Source: an uncultured Bacteroides sp. (GTDB taxonomy: Bacteria > Bacteroidota > Bacteroidia > Bacteroidales > Bacteroidaceae). Taken from it: a stretch of 64,000 nt of DNA. The stretch lies in assembly GCF_959029255.1 (NCBI RefSeq), contig NZ_CAUFUE010000013.1:1-64000 (forward strand). The letters run 5' to 3'. A model generated the notes under the pieces. It ran no database searches, was not told where the DNA came from, and saw only the letters and a program-made list of their open reading frames with translations. Position 1 is the first letter of the stretch. The number at the start of each line of letters is the position of its first letter. The position numbers were made by a program, and so were the translations under genes. Positions 35,071-43,787 of the stretch are shown piece after piece.

Positions 35071-36420
35071 TTATTCTTTCCAGTTTTCAAGGTAATCTTT
35101 AATGAAGTAGAGGAATTTTCCTCCCAGTGAACCGTCCACCACCCGGTGGTCGTAAGACAAGGACAGGTACATCTTATGGCGGATGGCTATCACATCCCCG
35201 TCAGGAGTCTCGATGACGGCGGGCTTCTTCTCAATCACCCCTACCCCCAAAATAGCCACTTGCGGCTGATTGATGATAGGCGTGCCGAACAAAGACTTGA
35301 ACGTACCGAAGTTGGTGATTGTAAACGTACCTCCGGAAATATCATCCGGCATCAGTTTGTTGATGCGGGCTTTCGCGGCAAGTCCGTCAATGGAGATAGC
35401 CAGTCCGCTCAGGTTCAGCCGGTCGGCATCGTGCACCACTGGCACTATCAGGTTACCGTCATTCTGCGTCACGGCAATACCGATGTTGATATGCTTCTTG
35501 TAGAGGATATTATACCCTTCCACAGACACATTCACCTGCGGATAAGCAATCAGCGCTTTCGCCGTGGCCTCGGTGATGGCAGGCATGTAAGTCAGCTTCA
35601 CCCCTTCACGTTTCTGGAAAGCTTCTTTATTCTTTTCGCGCCATTTCACCAGCCTGGTCATATCCACTTCCACCAGCGTAGTCACGTGCGGAGAGGTATG
35701 TTTGGACATTACCATGTGGTCGGCAATCATCCGGCGGACACGGTCCATCTCTTTCACCTCTACCGACGGGTCATTAGAAGCTACAGGACTTTGCTGTGCA
35801 GCAACAGAAGAAGCAGATGATGATACAGCTCCTGAAACCGGTTGAGGAGCAGATTGCGGAATAGCCTGCACCGGTGCGGCAGATTGCGGTTGCGGAGCAG
35901 AAGCACCGGCAGCGCCTTTCTGCTTTTGCACGATATATCGCTTGATATCTTTCTTGCTCAATCGTCCCTGATATCCCGTTCCGGGAATAGCATCCAGTTC
36001 TTCCTTCTGAAGTTTTGCCTCGCGGGCCAACTGAAGGACAACAGGGGAATACCAGCGTTCATCATCAGACTTCACAGCCTTCGCCACAGGTTGCTCTGAA
36101 ACGGAGGCAGAGGCAGATGCAGCCCCAACCGCAGCAGGCACTTCGGCAGGTGTTTCTTCCGCGTCTTCCCCTTCTTCCCCGCCAATATCAACCACAGCAA
36201 CCACCGTACCGACAGCCACCGTATCGCCTTCCTTAAACAGGATTTCCACCATCTTTCCGGCTACCGGAGACGGTATCTCGGCACTGACCTTAGCAGTATT
36301 TACTTCAAACAGCACATCATCTTCTTTGATGATGTCGCCCACTTGTACCGACCAGGAGATAATAGTCCCTTCGGTTATACTCTCGCCCAACTTGGGCATC
36401 TTTATTTCAAATCTTGACAT
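35071..36420 (-). CDS. 2-oxoacid dehydrogenase E2 dihydrolipoyl acyltransferase
   Basis: A 449-residue core enzyme of the complex. The lipoyl domain (residues 1-80) has the lipoylated Lys in VNTAKVSAEIPSPVAGK; a peripheral subunit-binding domain lies near 125-165 (YSPVVLQLAREAKLQKEELD, IPGTGYQGRLSKKDIKRYI). Ala/Pro/Ser-rich linkers join these to the catalytic domain with SYDHRVVDGSLGGKFL, including the active-site His. One lipoyl domain only. The start at 36420 (MSRFEIKMPKLGES) is preferred. It lies 19 bp upstream of E1. Confidence 0.95.
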   Translation of the reverse strand: MSRFEIKMPKLGESITEGTIISWSVQVGDIIKEDDVLFEVNTAKVSAEIPSPVAGKMVEILFKEGDTVAVGTVVAVVDIGGEEGEDAEETPAEVPAAVGAASASASVSEQPVAKAVKSDDERWYSPVVLQLAREAKLQKEELDAIPGTGYQGRLSKKDIKRYIVQKQKGAAGASAPQPQSAAPVQAIPQSAPQPVSGAVSSSASSVAAQQSPVASNDPSVEVKEMDRVRRMIADHMVMSKHTSPHVTTLVEVDMTRLVKWREKNKEAFQKREGVKLTYMPAITEATAKALIAYPQVNVSVEGYNILYKKHINIGIAVTQNDGNLIVPVVHDADRLNLSGLAISIDGLAAKARINKLMPDDISGGTFTITNFGTFKSLFGTPIINQPQVAILGVGVIEKKPAVIETPDGDVIAIRHKMYLSLSYDHRVVDGSLGGKFLYFIKDYLENWKE

Positions 36421-36459
36421 ATCGTTAAGTTTTAGGTTAAGCATTGATTAAAAATGTTT

Positions 36460-36683
36460 TCTCACCACAGAGGACACAGAGGACACAGAGGTTTATTCTT
36501 TATTGACAAGCAGGTCTATCTGCCATTAGCGAAGCTTATCTACTCTCTTTATATAACACAGAGAAGAATTCCTTCGGCAGGCCCAAGATGACAGATACTA
36601 ACAGTATAACAAAAGCCTCTGTAATCTTTGCATCCTTTGTGCCCTCTGTGCCCTCTGTTCACTCTGTGCCCTCTGTGGTGAAA
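36460..36683. repeat. Large inverted-repeat element between lplA and E2
   Basis: CACCACAGAGGACACAGAGG with a further repeat on the left and GTGCCCTCTGTGCCCTCTGT ... CTCTGTGGTGAAA on the right form long inverted arms separated by about 130 bp without a gene. The arms contain internal tandem copies of a 9-10 bp word (GACACAGAG). This fills the 303-bp gap between the lplA stop and the E2 start; no promoter is evident. Confidence 0.7.
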
Positions 36684-36723
36684 TCCGAAGTATAAACAAA
36701 CATCTAATAAATAAGGTTTTAAC

Positions 36724-37473
36724 TTAAGTGAAACTTAATACCGCCTTATTGAATATCCACTCCTCACCGGCATACTTCCGCTGCCTTAAACACTCTATCG
36801 CCTTTACATCTTCCTCACTAAAGCGATACATGGAATTTCCCTCTTCCTCCAGAAATGAATGAAGCAACAACCGCATGAAACGCCTGATGGGCATGGCAGG
36901 AGACAGCAGTTCGCCGATGTTCGCCACCTCGCTCGGCACGGAAGGCACGGCACGCACCTTTCGCGAACCCGGCAACCAGTTCTCCCCTTCCGGGTTTCCG
37001 CGCAACGCAGCATTCAGTTTATCCAAGTCAGTGGAATACAGCAAAGTGCAATGATACATCACACGGTCTTTATGAATGCACTGCGCACTGCCCGATATCT
37101 TCCGGCCATCCACATAAATCCCCATCCGCTTATCGGTATAAGCGTCAATCCCCATCGTTTCAAGGAAATCGGCTGTCCTTTGCAGATAATATTCAAAGTC
37201 GGGACGCTCCACGGTTTCAATAAAGCTGAGGTTGATATTCCCTTCGTCGTGATAGACCGCGCCACCGCCCGAGAAACGACGGGCCAAAGCAATACCGTTC
37301 TCCCGGAGGTACTCTTCATCGACCTCCGCCTGCACACTTTGATGCTTCCCTATCACCACCGAAGGCGCAGATTGCCAAAGCATGAAAAAGTCATCCCGCT
37401 TTTGCTTCAAAAGATATTCCTCTGCTGCCAGATGAAAATAAACATCCGTACAGCGGTTGTCTATGCAGAACAT
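36724..37473 (-). CDS. lplA: Lipoate-protein ligase A
   Basis: A 249-residue enzyme attaching lipoate to the E2 lipoyl lysine through lipoyl-AMP. The family core is clear: FMLWQSAPSVVIGKHQSVQAEVD, then RRFSGGGAVYHDEGNINLSFI (lipoate-binding loop RRxSGGGAVYHD) and DKRMGIYVDGRKISGSAQ with the catalytic Lys. Shorter than E. coli LplA. It overlaps the upstream lpdA by one base (stop/start), showing translational coupling, and supplies the cofactor for the neighbouring complex. Confidence 0.94.
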   Translation of the reverse strand: MFCIDNRCTDVYFHLAAEEYLLKQKRDDFFMLWQSAPSVVIGKHQSVQAEVDEEYLRENGIALARRFSGGGAVYHDEGNINLSFIETVERPDFEYYLQRTADFLETMGIDAYTDKRMGIYVDGRKISGSAQCIHKDRVMYHCTLLYSTDLDKLNAALRGNPEGENWLPGSRKVRAVPSVPSEVANIGELLSPAMPIRRFMRLLLHSFLEEEGNSMYRFSEEDVKAIECLRQRKYAGEEWIFNKAVLSFT

Positions 37474-38822
37474 TACGCAAAGAGTGTTTCGTGGAAAATC
37501 TCGCCCACCGTGGGATGCGGGAATACGCTCTTCTGGAATTCCTCCACCGTATAGCCATGCTGCACGGCAACGCCCGCTATCACAATGAGTTCCGAAGCCG
37601 GATTGCCCAGCAGATGGCAGCCGATTACGCGGTCATCGTCATCCAATATCAGTTTGCAAAGTCCGTTCACCCCTTCATTCTCGGCAACGAAACGCCCGGA
37701 ATACACCATCGGCAATTTCTGTACATGATAACTGACACCGGCAGCTTTCAGCTCCTCCTCCGTCTTGCCCACACCGGCAACTTCGGGATTGGTATAGACC
37801 ACGCCCGGAACGCAATCGTAGTTCATCCGGTCTTCCACATTCAAAATATGGTTGATGGCAACTTCACTCTCACGGATAGCCGTATGCGCCAACATGGAAC
37901 GTCCGGTTATATCCCCGCAGGCATATACCCTGGGATGGGAAGTGAGCATGTGCTCGTCCACCTTCACGCCGTTACGCAACAGCTCGATGTTCAGCTTGTC
38001 AAGCCCCACTTGTCCCAGATTGGCCTTTCGCCCTACACTTATCAACGTCTTTTCCGCCTCTACCTGAGAGGTCTTACCATCTTTCTCTATAGTAACCCCC
38101 GCCTTGGACACTGCCGTCACTTTGGTGTTCAGGTAGAAGTCAACACCCCGTTTCAGGTAGTCCGAACGAAGCATTCCGCTGGTTTCCTTATCCATCGCCC
38201 CCAGGATTTCGGGCATCATCTCGATGACGCTCACCTTTACTCCCATGCTATTAAAGAAAGAAGCGAACTCCATCCCGATGACGCCCCCGCCAACAATGGC
38301 GAGCGACCGGGGAAGCACCTTACTTTCGAGCGCTTCCTTTGAAGTCCAGTAATCGGTTTCTGCCAGTCCCGGGATGGGCGGAATGACGGTATCGGAGCCG
38401 GTACATATCAACAGATAAGTCGCTTCGTACATCTCGCCGCCTGCCGAAATGCGGAACCATTCGTTTTCCTCACCCGCAATCACGGCTTCCTGCTCCACGA
38501 TGGTAGCGCCGTATGAAGTGACCGTCATCTTTACACCCCCCGTCAGCTTCTTCACGACTTTATCTTTCCGGTCTATAATCTTCTCCATATCAAAGGCAGG
38601 GGCATCGGGCACGGAGATTCCATACTTGGAAGCCCCCTTCATATTGTCCCACAGCTTGGCAGAATAGAGCAATGTTTTAGTGGGGATACATCCCTCGTTC
38701 AGGCAAACGCCTCCTATGTTCTTCTTTTCAAACAGGACAGTCTTCAAACCGCCTGCCGCCGCACGTTCGGCGGCTGTATAACCGGCAGGTCCTCCGCCGA
38801 TTATGGCTATATCATATTTCAT
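37473..38822 (-). CDS. lpdA: Dihydrolipoyl dehydrogenase (E3)
   Basis: A 449-residue flavoprotein disulfide reductase that reoxidises dihydrolipoyl groups on E2 with NAD+. It opens with YDIAIIGGGPAGYTAAERAA; the redox-active disulfide is in GGVCLNEGCIPTKTLLYS. The NAD-binding GGGVIGMEFASFF and the C-terminal HPTVGEIFHETLF with the catalytic His-Glu pair are also visible. First gene of lpdA-lplA-E2-E1. Confidence 0.96.
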   Translation of the reverse strand: MKYDIAIIGGGPAGYTAAERAAAGGLKTVLFEKKNIGGVCLNEGCIPTKTLLYSAKLWDNMKGASKYGISVPDAPAFDMEKIIDRKDKVVKKLTGGVKMTVTSYGATIVEQEAVIAGEENEWFRISAGGEMYEATYLLICTGSDTVIPPIPGLAETDYWTSKEALESKVLPRSLAIVGGGVIGMEFASFFNSMGVKVSVIEMMPEILGAMDKETSGMLRSDYLKRGVDFYLNTKVTAVSKAGVTIEKDGKTSQVEAEKTLISVGRKANLGQVGLDKLNIELLRNGVKVDEHMLTSHPRVYACGDITGRSMLAHTAIRESEVAINHILNVEDRMNYDCVPGVVYTNPEVAGVGKTEEELKAAGVSYHVQKLPMVYSGRFVAENEGVNGLCKLILDDDDRVIGCHLLGNPASELIVIAGVAVQHGYTVEEFQKSVFPHPTVGEIFHETLFA

Positions 38823-39344
38823 AACGTTAAGGTTTTAAGTTAATTATAAACTGATAACAAACAAAAGACGGCCAGAGTTCTCCATGTTTATATAAAAATC
38901 GTTCGATAGGGTTATCCCCGGCGTTCGGTATAAAGAGAAAACTTCCGCTTCCTTAATAAAAAACTTCCTCGCCATGGTTTATAAAAATTCTCGCCATTAA
39001 TAAAATTCTATATTCGCAGACTAAGAATATAAGTTCTTAATTTAAGAATTGCTATTCTTAGATTAAGTTTATATATTCCCAATTTACGTATAAAAGTTAT
39101 TATAAATAAAGAGTGACTTTATACTTAATAAAAAGGAGTTTAAAATTGAAGAATGAATATCTTTTCTCTTCATATCGCTACCACTGCATCATAACAAAGG
39201 AAATCATCAATCACTCGATACCCCGAGCATGCCAACAACATCAGCCACCAATCACAAAAATAAATCAAACCCTCTCTTAAGAAAATCCACCCATTTATTG
39301 CATATTTAAATAACATTTTATAAATTTACATAATAAATAATTTA
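38823..39344. other. AT-rich intergenic region with a nested palindrome
   Basis: This 522-bp gap separates the divergent lpdA and TolC operons. It is strongly AT-rich and has no credible gene. At 39021-39061 lies a nested symmetrical structure: outer arms CTAAGAATA/TATTCTTAG and inner palindrome TTCTTAA-T-TTAAGAA. It could be an operator for either operon or a terminator-like hairpin. The TolC promoter lies at 39298-39328. Confidence 0.5.
39298..39328 (+). promoter_or_regulatory. Promoter of the GG-leader protein export operon
   Basis: TTG at 39298-39300, a 20-bp spacer, then TAAATTTA at 39321-39328 (one mismatch to TAnnTTTG), 17 bp before the TolC ATG. No better promoter was seen within the operon. 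Confidence 0.45.
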
Positions 39345-40808
39345 ATGAAAAGCACATTTCTTATATATTTATTGACAATATTTGCAATTAGCGGATTGTC
39401 AGCTCAAGAAAAGACGATTCGTCTGTCCTTAGATGATGTATTTTCCCTATCCCTGGTTTCATCGGCCGCCCGGATAGTAAAGATGAACTACCAAAATGAA
39501 CTACTACAATACGAGAATTACAAGAAAAGTTTTCTTCCGGCTGTTTCATTTGCTTTTACACCTTTGTCATTTAACCGTTCCCTGCGCTTGCTTCAAAATC
39601 CGGAAAATGGCAGTTATTCCTCTATAGAAGATTATTCCAATACAAGTTCCGGCGCAATTTCTGTCAGCCAGAAAATAGGTCCTGTCGGCGGTAACTTGAA
39701 TATATGCAGCAGCTTGAACTATTTGAACGAGTTCTCAAGTAAACGTAACAGTTTTAGTACCTCTCCTTTCCTTATCAGCTATTCACAGCAATTATGGGGT
39801 GGACGAAAACTTTATTTGTTTGAGAAGAAGATACAGGACACCAATAATCAGATTGCAATAAAAGAGTATTGTTCTAAATTGGCGGAAGTACAAACCCCTG
39901 CATTCAGCCTTTTTTTTGACGTTCTCTTTTTCCAGTTAGAAGAGAACCTAGCTTTCAACAATTTACAAGTGAATGATTCTCTATTGTATATAGCAAAACG
40001 GAAGCTGAATAATGGCTATATCACAGAATATGACTACAAGCATATAGAACTTCAGTTATTGGATCTCCGCTATACCCATCAAAAGGCACAAAAGCAGCAC
40101 AACAAAGCTATGCAGGACTTACAGACCTATTTAGATATGGGTGAGGATAGTCTGACCGTCGTCTTGCCGGAGTTCCGTCTTCCTTTGATTATAAGCCGCG
40201 AAGAAGTGGAGTTTTACGTGAAACAAAACAACCCTTTGTTATCAGAATATCAGGTTAATAGATTGAAAGCCGAAAAGGAACTTTTTTCCGCACGTATGGA
40301 AACGTGGTTTAATGGAAGTCTCAGTCTGAATTATGGAACCAACCAATTTGCAGAAACATTTATAAGTGCATACAGGCATGCCAATGAACAGCAATCTGTC
40401 ATGATAGGGTTACAAATTCCTGTTTACCAGTGGGGCATCAACCGAAACAAAAGAAAGATAGCGCATAATAATTATCAGAAACGCAATCTGGAAATAGAAA
40501 ACAATATCCGTAAATATAAGAATGAAATAAAAGAAAGAACAGACAGCTATAACCACAGTGTAAGATTGTGGCAACTTTCTGAGAAGTCCTATCGTTTATC
40601 GCAAGAACAATATACTATGGCGATACGGAGTTTTGAGTTGGGACATATCTCTGTTTACGAGTTGGTGGATGCTTTGAAAAAACAGCATGACGCCCTGTCT
40701 CAATATTTTGCGGCAATAAGGGAAACTTATACAGCCTATTTCCTATTAAGGAACGTGGCCTTGTATGATTTCGAGAAAAAAAAGAATTTGGAAGAAATCT
40801 TTATATGA
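39345..40808 (+). CDS. TolC-family outer-membrane channel
   Basis: A 487-residue protein with signal peptide (FLIYLLTIFAISGLSAQ). It has the TolC-family pattern of two long coiled-coil repeats, each with outer-membrane strands (for example SFLPAVSFAFTPL and WFNGSLSLNYGTNQF), and ends with the helical segment SFELGHISVYELVDALKKQ. It should form the outer-membrane exit of the export system whose HlyD adaptor and C39 ABC transporter are encoded 7-8 kb downstream. First gene of the operon; the LanC-like gene starts 2 bp after its stop. Confidence 0.85.
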   Translation: MKSTFLIYLLTIFAISGLSAQEKTIRLSLDDVFSLSLVSSAARIVKMNYQNELLQYENYKKSFLPAVSFAFTPLSFNRSLRLLQNPENGSYSSIEDYSNTSSGAISVSQKIGPVGGNLNICSSLNYLNEFSSKRNSFSTSPFLISYSQQLWGGRKLYLFEKKIQDTNNQIAIKEYCSKLAEVQTPAFSLFFDVLFFQLEENLAFNNLQVNDSLLYIAKRKLNNGYITEYDYKHIELQLLDLRYTHQKAQKQHNKAMQDLQTYLDMGEDSLTVVLPEFRLPLIISREEVEFYVKQNNPLLSEYQVNRLKAEKELFSARMETWFNGSLSLNYGTNQFAETFISAYRHANEQQSVMIGLQIPVYQWGINRNKRKIAHNNYQKRNLEIENNIRKYKNEIKERTDSYNHSVRLWQLSEKSYRLSQEQYTMAIRSFELGHISVYELVDALKKQHDALSQYFAAIRETYTAYFLLRNVALYDFEKKKNLEEIFI

Positions 40809-40809
40809 C

Positions 40810-41838
40810 ATGGTTACGAGCATAAACAAGAAAATAGTAAAGAAGTTGGCAGACTATGTGGCATTAAACAGCTGCGCTTCCAATTCAAGCGGATTGTACA
40901 ATGGCAAAGCGGGTATGTCTTTAGCATTATTCGAAGCTGCCAACGTTCTCCAATGCGAGTATCTGGAAGAACAGGCATTCGAATTGCTGCAAGAGACCCT
41001 GCTTACCCGGACACAGGATATAAGTTTTGAGAATGGCCTTTCCGGCATAGGATATGCGCTGGCCTATCTTATAAACAATCGATTGGTCGATGCCGACTTT
41101 GATGAATTGTTCGGTGAAAAAATGGATGTAATACTTGACGAGACGGCAATACAAATGGAACGGCTGAGAAACGGCGGGAATTTGCATAGCCTTAAACAAA
41201 TATATTTCTTGCATTATTTTGATTCCGCTATATGTACCATAGACAAATTCCAAACAATAAAAGGAACCCTCTTCACACTATATGCCGACAGGCTTGAACA
41301 CCAATTGGAAGAAATGGATGACTCGAAATCGGATTGCTGTTTACAAAAGACCGGCATCATGCAATATTTTAAAGAATACACGGAAATAGCCGCCCACTGT
41401 ATTGACATGCCTGTCTCTATTGATTTACTGGAGCATTTTGCAAAGCAATATCAACAAGGGCTTTGGAACAATGATTTTTTTATTGGACACAGTTTAAATA
41501 GAATTGCGGAAAGGGTTCATCATACAACCTTGAAAGAAATCGCCGGGGAATGCATGAGAATATCTTTGTTGAATATCAAGCCCCAAAAGATGATTTTGCC
41601 CGAATTGGTGGATTTCCTGTTTCGCCCGATGAAGGAGGAGAGCTATTGCAGTCGTAGCAAACAAATCAAGCAGTGGTTGTTTACTCCCAACGAAAGATAC
41701 CTGACGGCCCGTTTAAAGTACAGCCTTCCCGCACTGTATCCCAAGGCAGGATACAAATCCGGAATTGCCCGCTTATTATTGCTGATGGTGAATGAACTGA
41801 CAAAAGGAATACATAGTGAAAGATTATACCCGTTGTAA
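40810..41838 (+). CDS. LanC-like protein lacking visible zinc ligands
   Basis: A 342-residue cytoplasmic protein. The N-terminal part has the glycine-rich turns of LanC-type alpha/alpha barrels (SSGLYNGKAGMSLALFEAAN, FENGLSGIGYALAYLI). Catalytic LanC proteins bind zinc through Cys, Cys-His in WCYG- and CHG-like motifs; I find neither, so lanthionine formation is unlikely unless ligands have moved. The start at 40810 is chosen over an upstream Met that lies inside the TolC gene. It may bind or scaffold the precursor. The family call is by eye. Confidence 0.6.
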   Translation: MVTSINKKIVKKLADYVALNSCASNSSGLYNGKAGMSLALFEAANVLQCEYLEEQAFELLQETLLTRTQDISFENGLSGIGYALAYLINNRLVDADFDELFGEKMDVILDETAIQMERLRNGGNLHSLKQIYFLHYFDSAICTIDKFQTIKGTLFTLYADRLEHQLEEMDDSKSDCCLQKTGIMQYFKEYTEIAAHCIDMPVSIDLLEHFAKQYQQGLWNNDFFIGHSLNRIAERVHHTTLKEIAGECMRISLLNIKPQKMILPELVDFLFRPMKEESYCSRSKQIKQWLFTPNERYLTARLKYSLPALYPKAGYKSGIARLLLLMVNELTKGIHSERLYPL

Positions 41839-41850
41839 ATTATTTGGCTT

Positions 41851-43101
41851 ATGAATAGCATCAACCTTTTTCTAATGGATATGAATACTTCCGGTAATAC
41901 AACCGGGGTAGACAGGTACATCGGCGTATTGCTCGAAGGGCTGAAAAGTTATCCTTTTGTACAGGTTGTCCATGTAAACTTTCGATTCGACCCCAATCTT
42001 CTGCTGAGCACAGACAGGCAAAAGGATGGATATAGAGAAGTGGTAGTACCTTTACCCCAACATCCGGATAAGATTATAACCGAAGGATTCTGGATGCAAA
42101 GATACTGCGGCTTGGTATATGACATGACAAGGTATCTGTTTGAAGGAAAAAAGAACTGTATCCTCCATTTACATACGCTGAACCTGATTGACATGGCTTT
42201 GTTGATAAAGGAGCACAGGCCGGAATGCCGGATTGTAACGCACCTACACTGTATTCCATGGAAAGGTCTGTACAATAGAAATATGGCGATGTTTAACCGA
42301 TTGTATGAACAAGTGTATATTCTCCATGATACGTCATGCATCAAAGATTGGAGACAATTCCCTGGGGAAATAAAGTCCTATACTCACTCGGACTGCGTTA
42401 TCTGTGTCACCCGCTGCGCCTGCCAGTTCCTGAATAATCTGCAAGGGGTAGCCGTATGCCCGACATTTGTCATCCCTAACGGTATTTATGACGCTAATAC
42501 TCCAAAAGCAATCAGGCATCAAGGAAAAGGTTGTTTTCAATTACTTTATGTAGGTGTTCTCAGTCCAAGCAAGGGACTGTCTTTCATATTGAAAGCTTTA
42601 CAAATATTGAGAGAACAACATTATGAGGTATCACTCACAATTGTAGGTAAGGGGGAACGCGGACTGGAAAAAGAATTAAAGAAAACTTATAAAGAACTAT
42701 CGTTACATTTCACCGGAATAATTTCTTTTAAAGAGTTGAAGGATTACTATTGTACTTGTGATGCAGGAGTAATAGCTTCTCTACAAGAGCAATGCAGTTA
42801 TGTAGCCATTGAAATGGCAATGTTCGGCTTACCCATTGTTACAACTGCCGTTGATGGATTGGACGAGATGTTTAATGATGAGGTGAATGCTTTGAAAGTA
42901 CCCCTAGGATATTCAAAGGAAGACGGTTTGTCTGTCGACATAGATACTATGGCGAAACAAATCAGTAGATTGATTGATGACAAGCAATTGAGAAAGAAAC
43001 TTGCCCGGAATGTACGAAGGCTGTATGAAGAAAAGTTTCGTCTCGCTGATATGATGGAAAGAACGATAGCCGTATATAAGGATTTAACAAAAGAGTTTTA
43101 A
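41851..43101 (+). CDS. Glycosyltransferase family 4-type protein
   Basis: A 416-residue GT-B glycosyltransferase. The start MNSINLFLMDMNTSGNTTGVDRYI resembles the Bacteroidetes glycosyltransferases found beside GG-leader peptide clusters. The C-terminal nucleotide-sugar domain shows LLYVGVLSPSKGLSFILKAL, LTIVGKGERGLEKEL and the donor-binding SLQEQCSYVAIEMAMFGLPIV (E-x7-E region). No signal peptide or membrane anchor. In this operon it could glycosylate the GG-leader protein; cell-surface glycan synthesis is the alternative. Confidence 0.85.
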   Translation: MNSINLFLMDMNTSGNTTGVDRYIGVLLEGLKSYPFVQVVHVNFRFDPNLLLSTDRQKDGYREVVVPLPQHPDKIITEGFWMQRYCGLVYDMTRYLFEGKKNCILHLHTLNLIDMALLIKEHRPECRIVTHLHCIPWKGLYNRNMAMFNRLYEQVYILHDTSCIKDWRQFPGEIKSYTHSDCVICVTRCACQFLNNLQGVAVCPTFVIPNGIYDANTPKAIRHQGKGCFQLLYVGVLSPSKGLSFILKALQILREQHYEVSLTIVGKGERGLEKELKKTYKELSLHFTGIISFKELKDYYCTCDAGVIASLQEQCSYVAIEMAMFGLPIVTTAVDGLDEMFNDEVNALKVPLGYSKEDGLSVDIDTMAKQISRLIDDKQLRKKLARNVRRLYEEKFRLADMMERTIAVYKDLTKEF

Positions 43102-43135
43102 TCAACATATTTACTAATCTTTAAATTTAAGTATC

Positions 43136-43768
43136 ATGAAAAAACTAACAAAGAAAAACTTAGATGAATTGGCAAAGGTTATGCCGGTCCTCAGTGAAAC
43201 AGAGCAACGTTCGTATGTAGGCGGTGGAGGAACTCCTGAAGGTTCCGGTTTATATGGTCCTCCTTACACGCTGGAAGAGTATCGCGTAATGATTGCAAGT
43301 GGTCATTGGAGTGGAGGAGTGGTTGAAGGATATGGGTATATAACTTCCGAAGAGACAATTACTGGCAACAAAAGAGTTACGAGTTCTTTTTCCGGTGAAG
43401 CACGTAATTATGCATTCTCAGAAGGAGTAGGAATGAATGGAGGTTTTTCTTATAAAGGAAGCTACATGATTGAAAACGGATATATGTCCGTAGGAAGTAG
43501 CGTGTTTACACAATTTGGAACTGATATTCAAGCCTCAGGAGAAGTTCTTGTTTATGTGAATGGAACCGAAGTGGCAAGTTATCCTATGTCCCGTCCTTCT
43601 TCCATGGCTTATGAATCAGGACTTGTTCCCGTTGGAAACACAACTTTTAATTTACAACAGTATTCTGGTCATGTAGAGGTGAAGATACAATTAGGCTATA
43701 CGCATAATAACGGAACTGGGTATGATCATTCAACTACAAAAGAAACTATTTATTCAGCATATAGGTAA
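43136..43768 (+). CDS. GG-leader secreted protein, putative precursor and cargo of the C39 exporter
   Basis: A 210-residue protein. The first 30 residues look like the Bacteroidales GG-type leader: KKLTKKNLDELAKVMPVLSE then QRSYVGGGG, with cleavage expected after G30. The mature part (about 180 residues) is rich in Gly, Tyr, Ser and Thr, has no membrane segment, and alternates polar and aromatic residues as in a beta-rich fold (GGFSYKGSYMIENGYMSVGS). It has no cysteine, which rules out lanthionine bridges. Far longer than a typical bacteriocin. Likely cut and exported by the ABC transporter at 48750. Confidence 0.8.
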   Translation: MKKLTKKNLDELAKVMPVLSETEQRSYVGGGGTPEGSGLYGPPYTLEEYRVMIASGHWSGGVVEGYGYITSEETITGNKRVTSSFSGEARNYAFSEGVGMNGGFSYKGSYMIENGYMSVGSSVFTQFGTDIQASGEVLVYVNGTEVASYPMSRPSSMAYESGLVPVGNTTFNLQQYSGHVEVKIQLGYTHNNGTGYDHSTTKETIYSAYR

Positions 43769-43787
43769 TTTTTTAATTTAATGAACC

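Noticed and set aside
33213..35102. Long open frame (about 629 codons) on the plus strand opposite the E1 gene
   Set aside because: It is the antisense of a clear 2-oxoacid dehydrogenase; the translation is rich in Arg, His and Gln with no known domains, as expected of a shadow frame.
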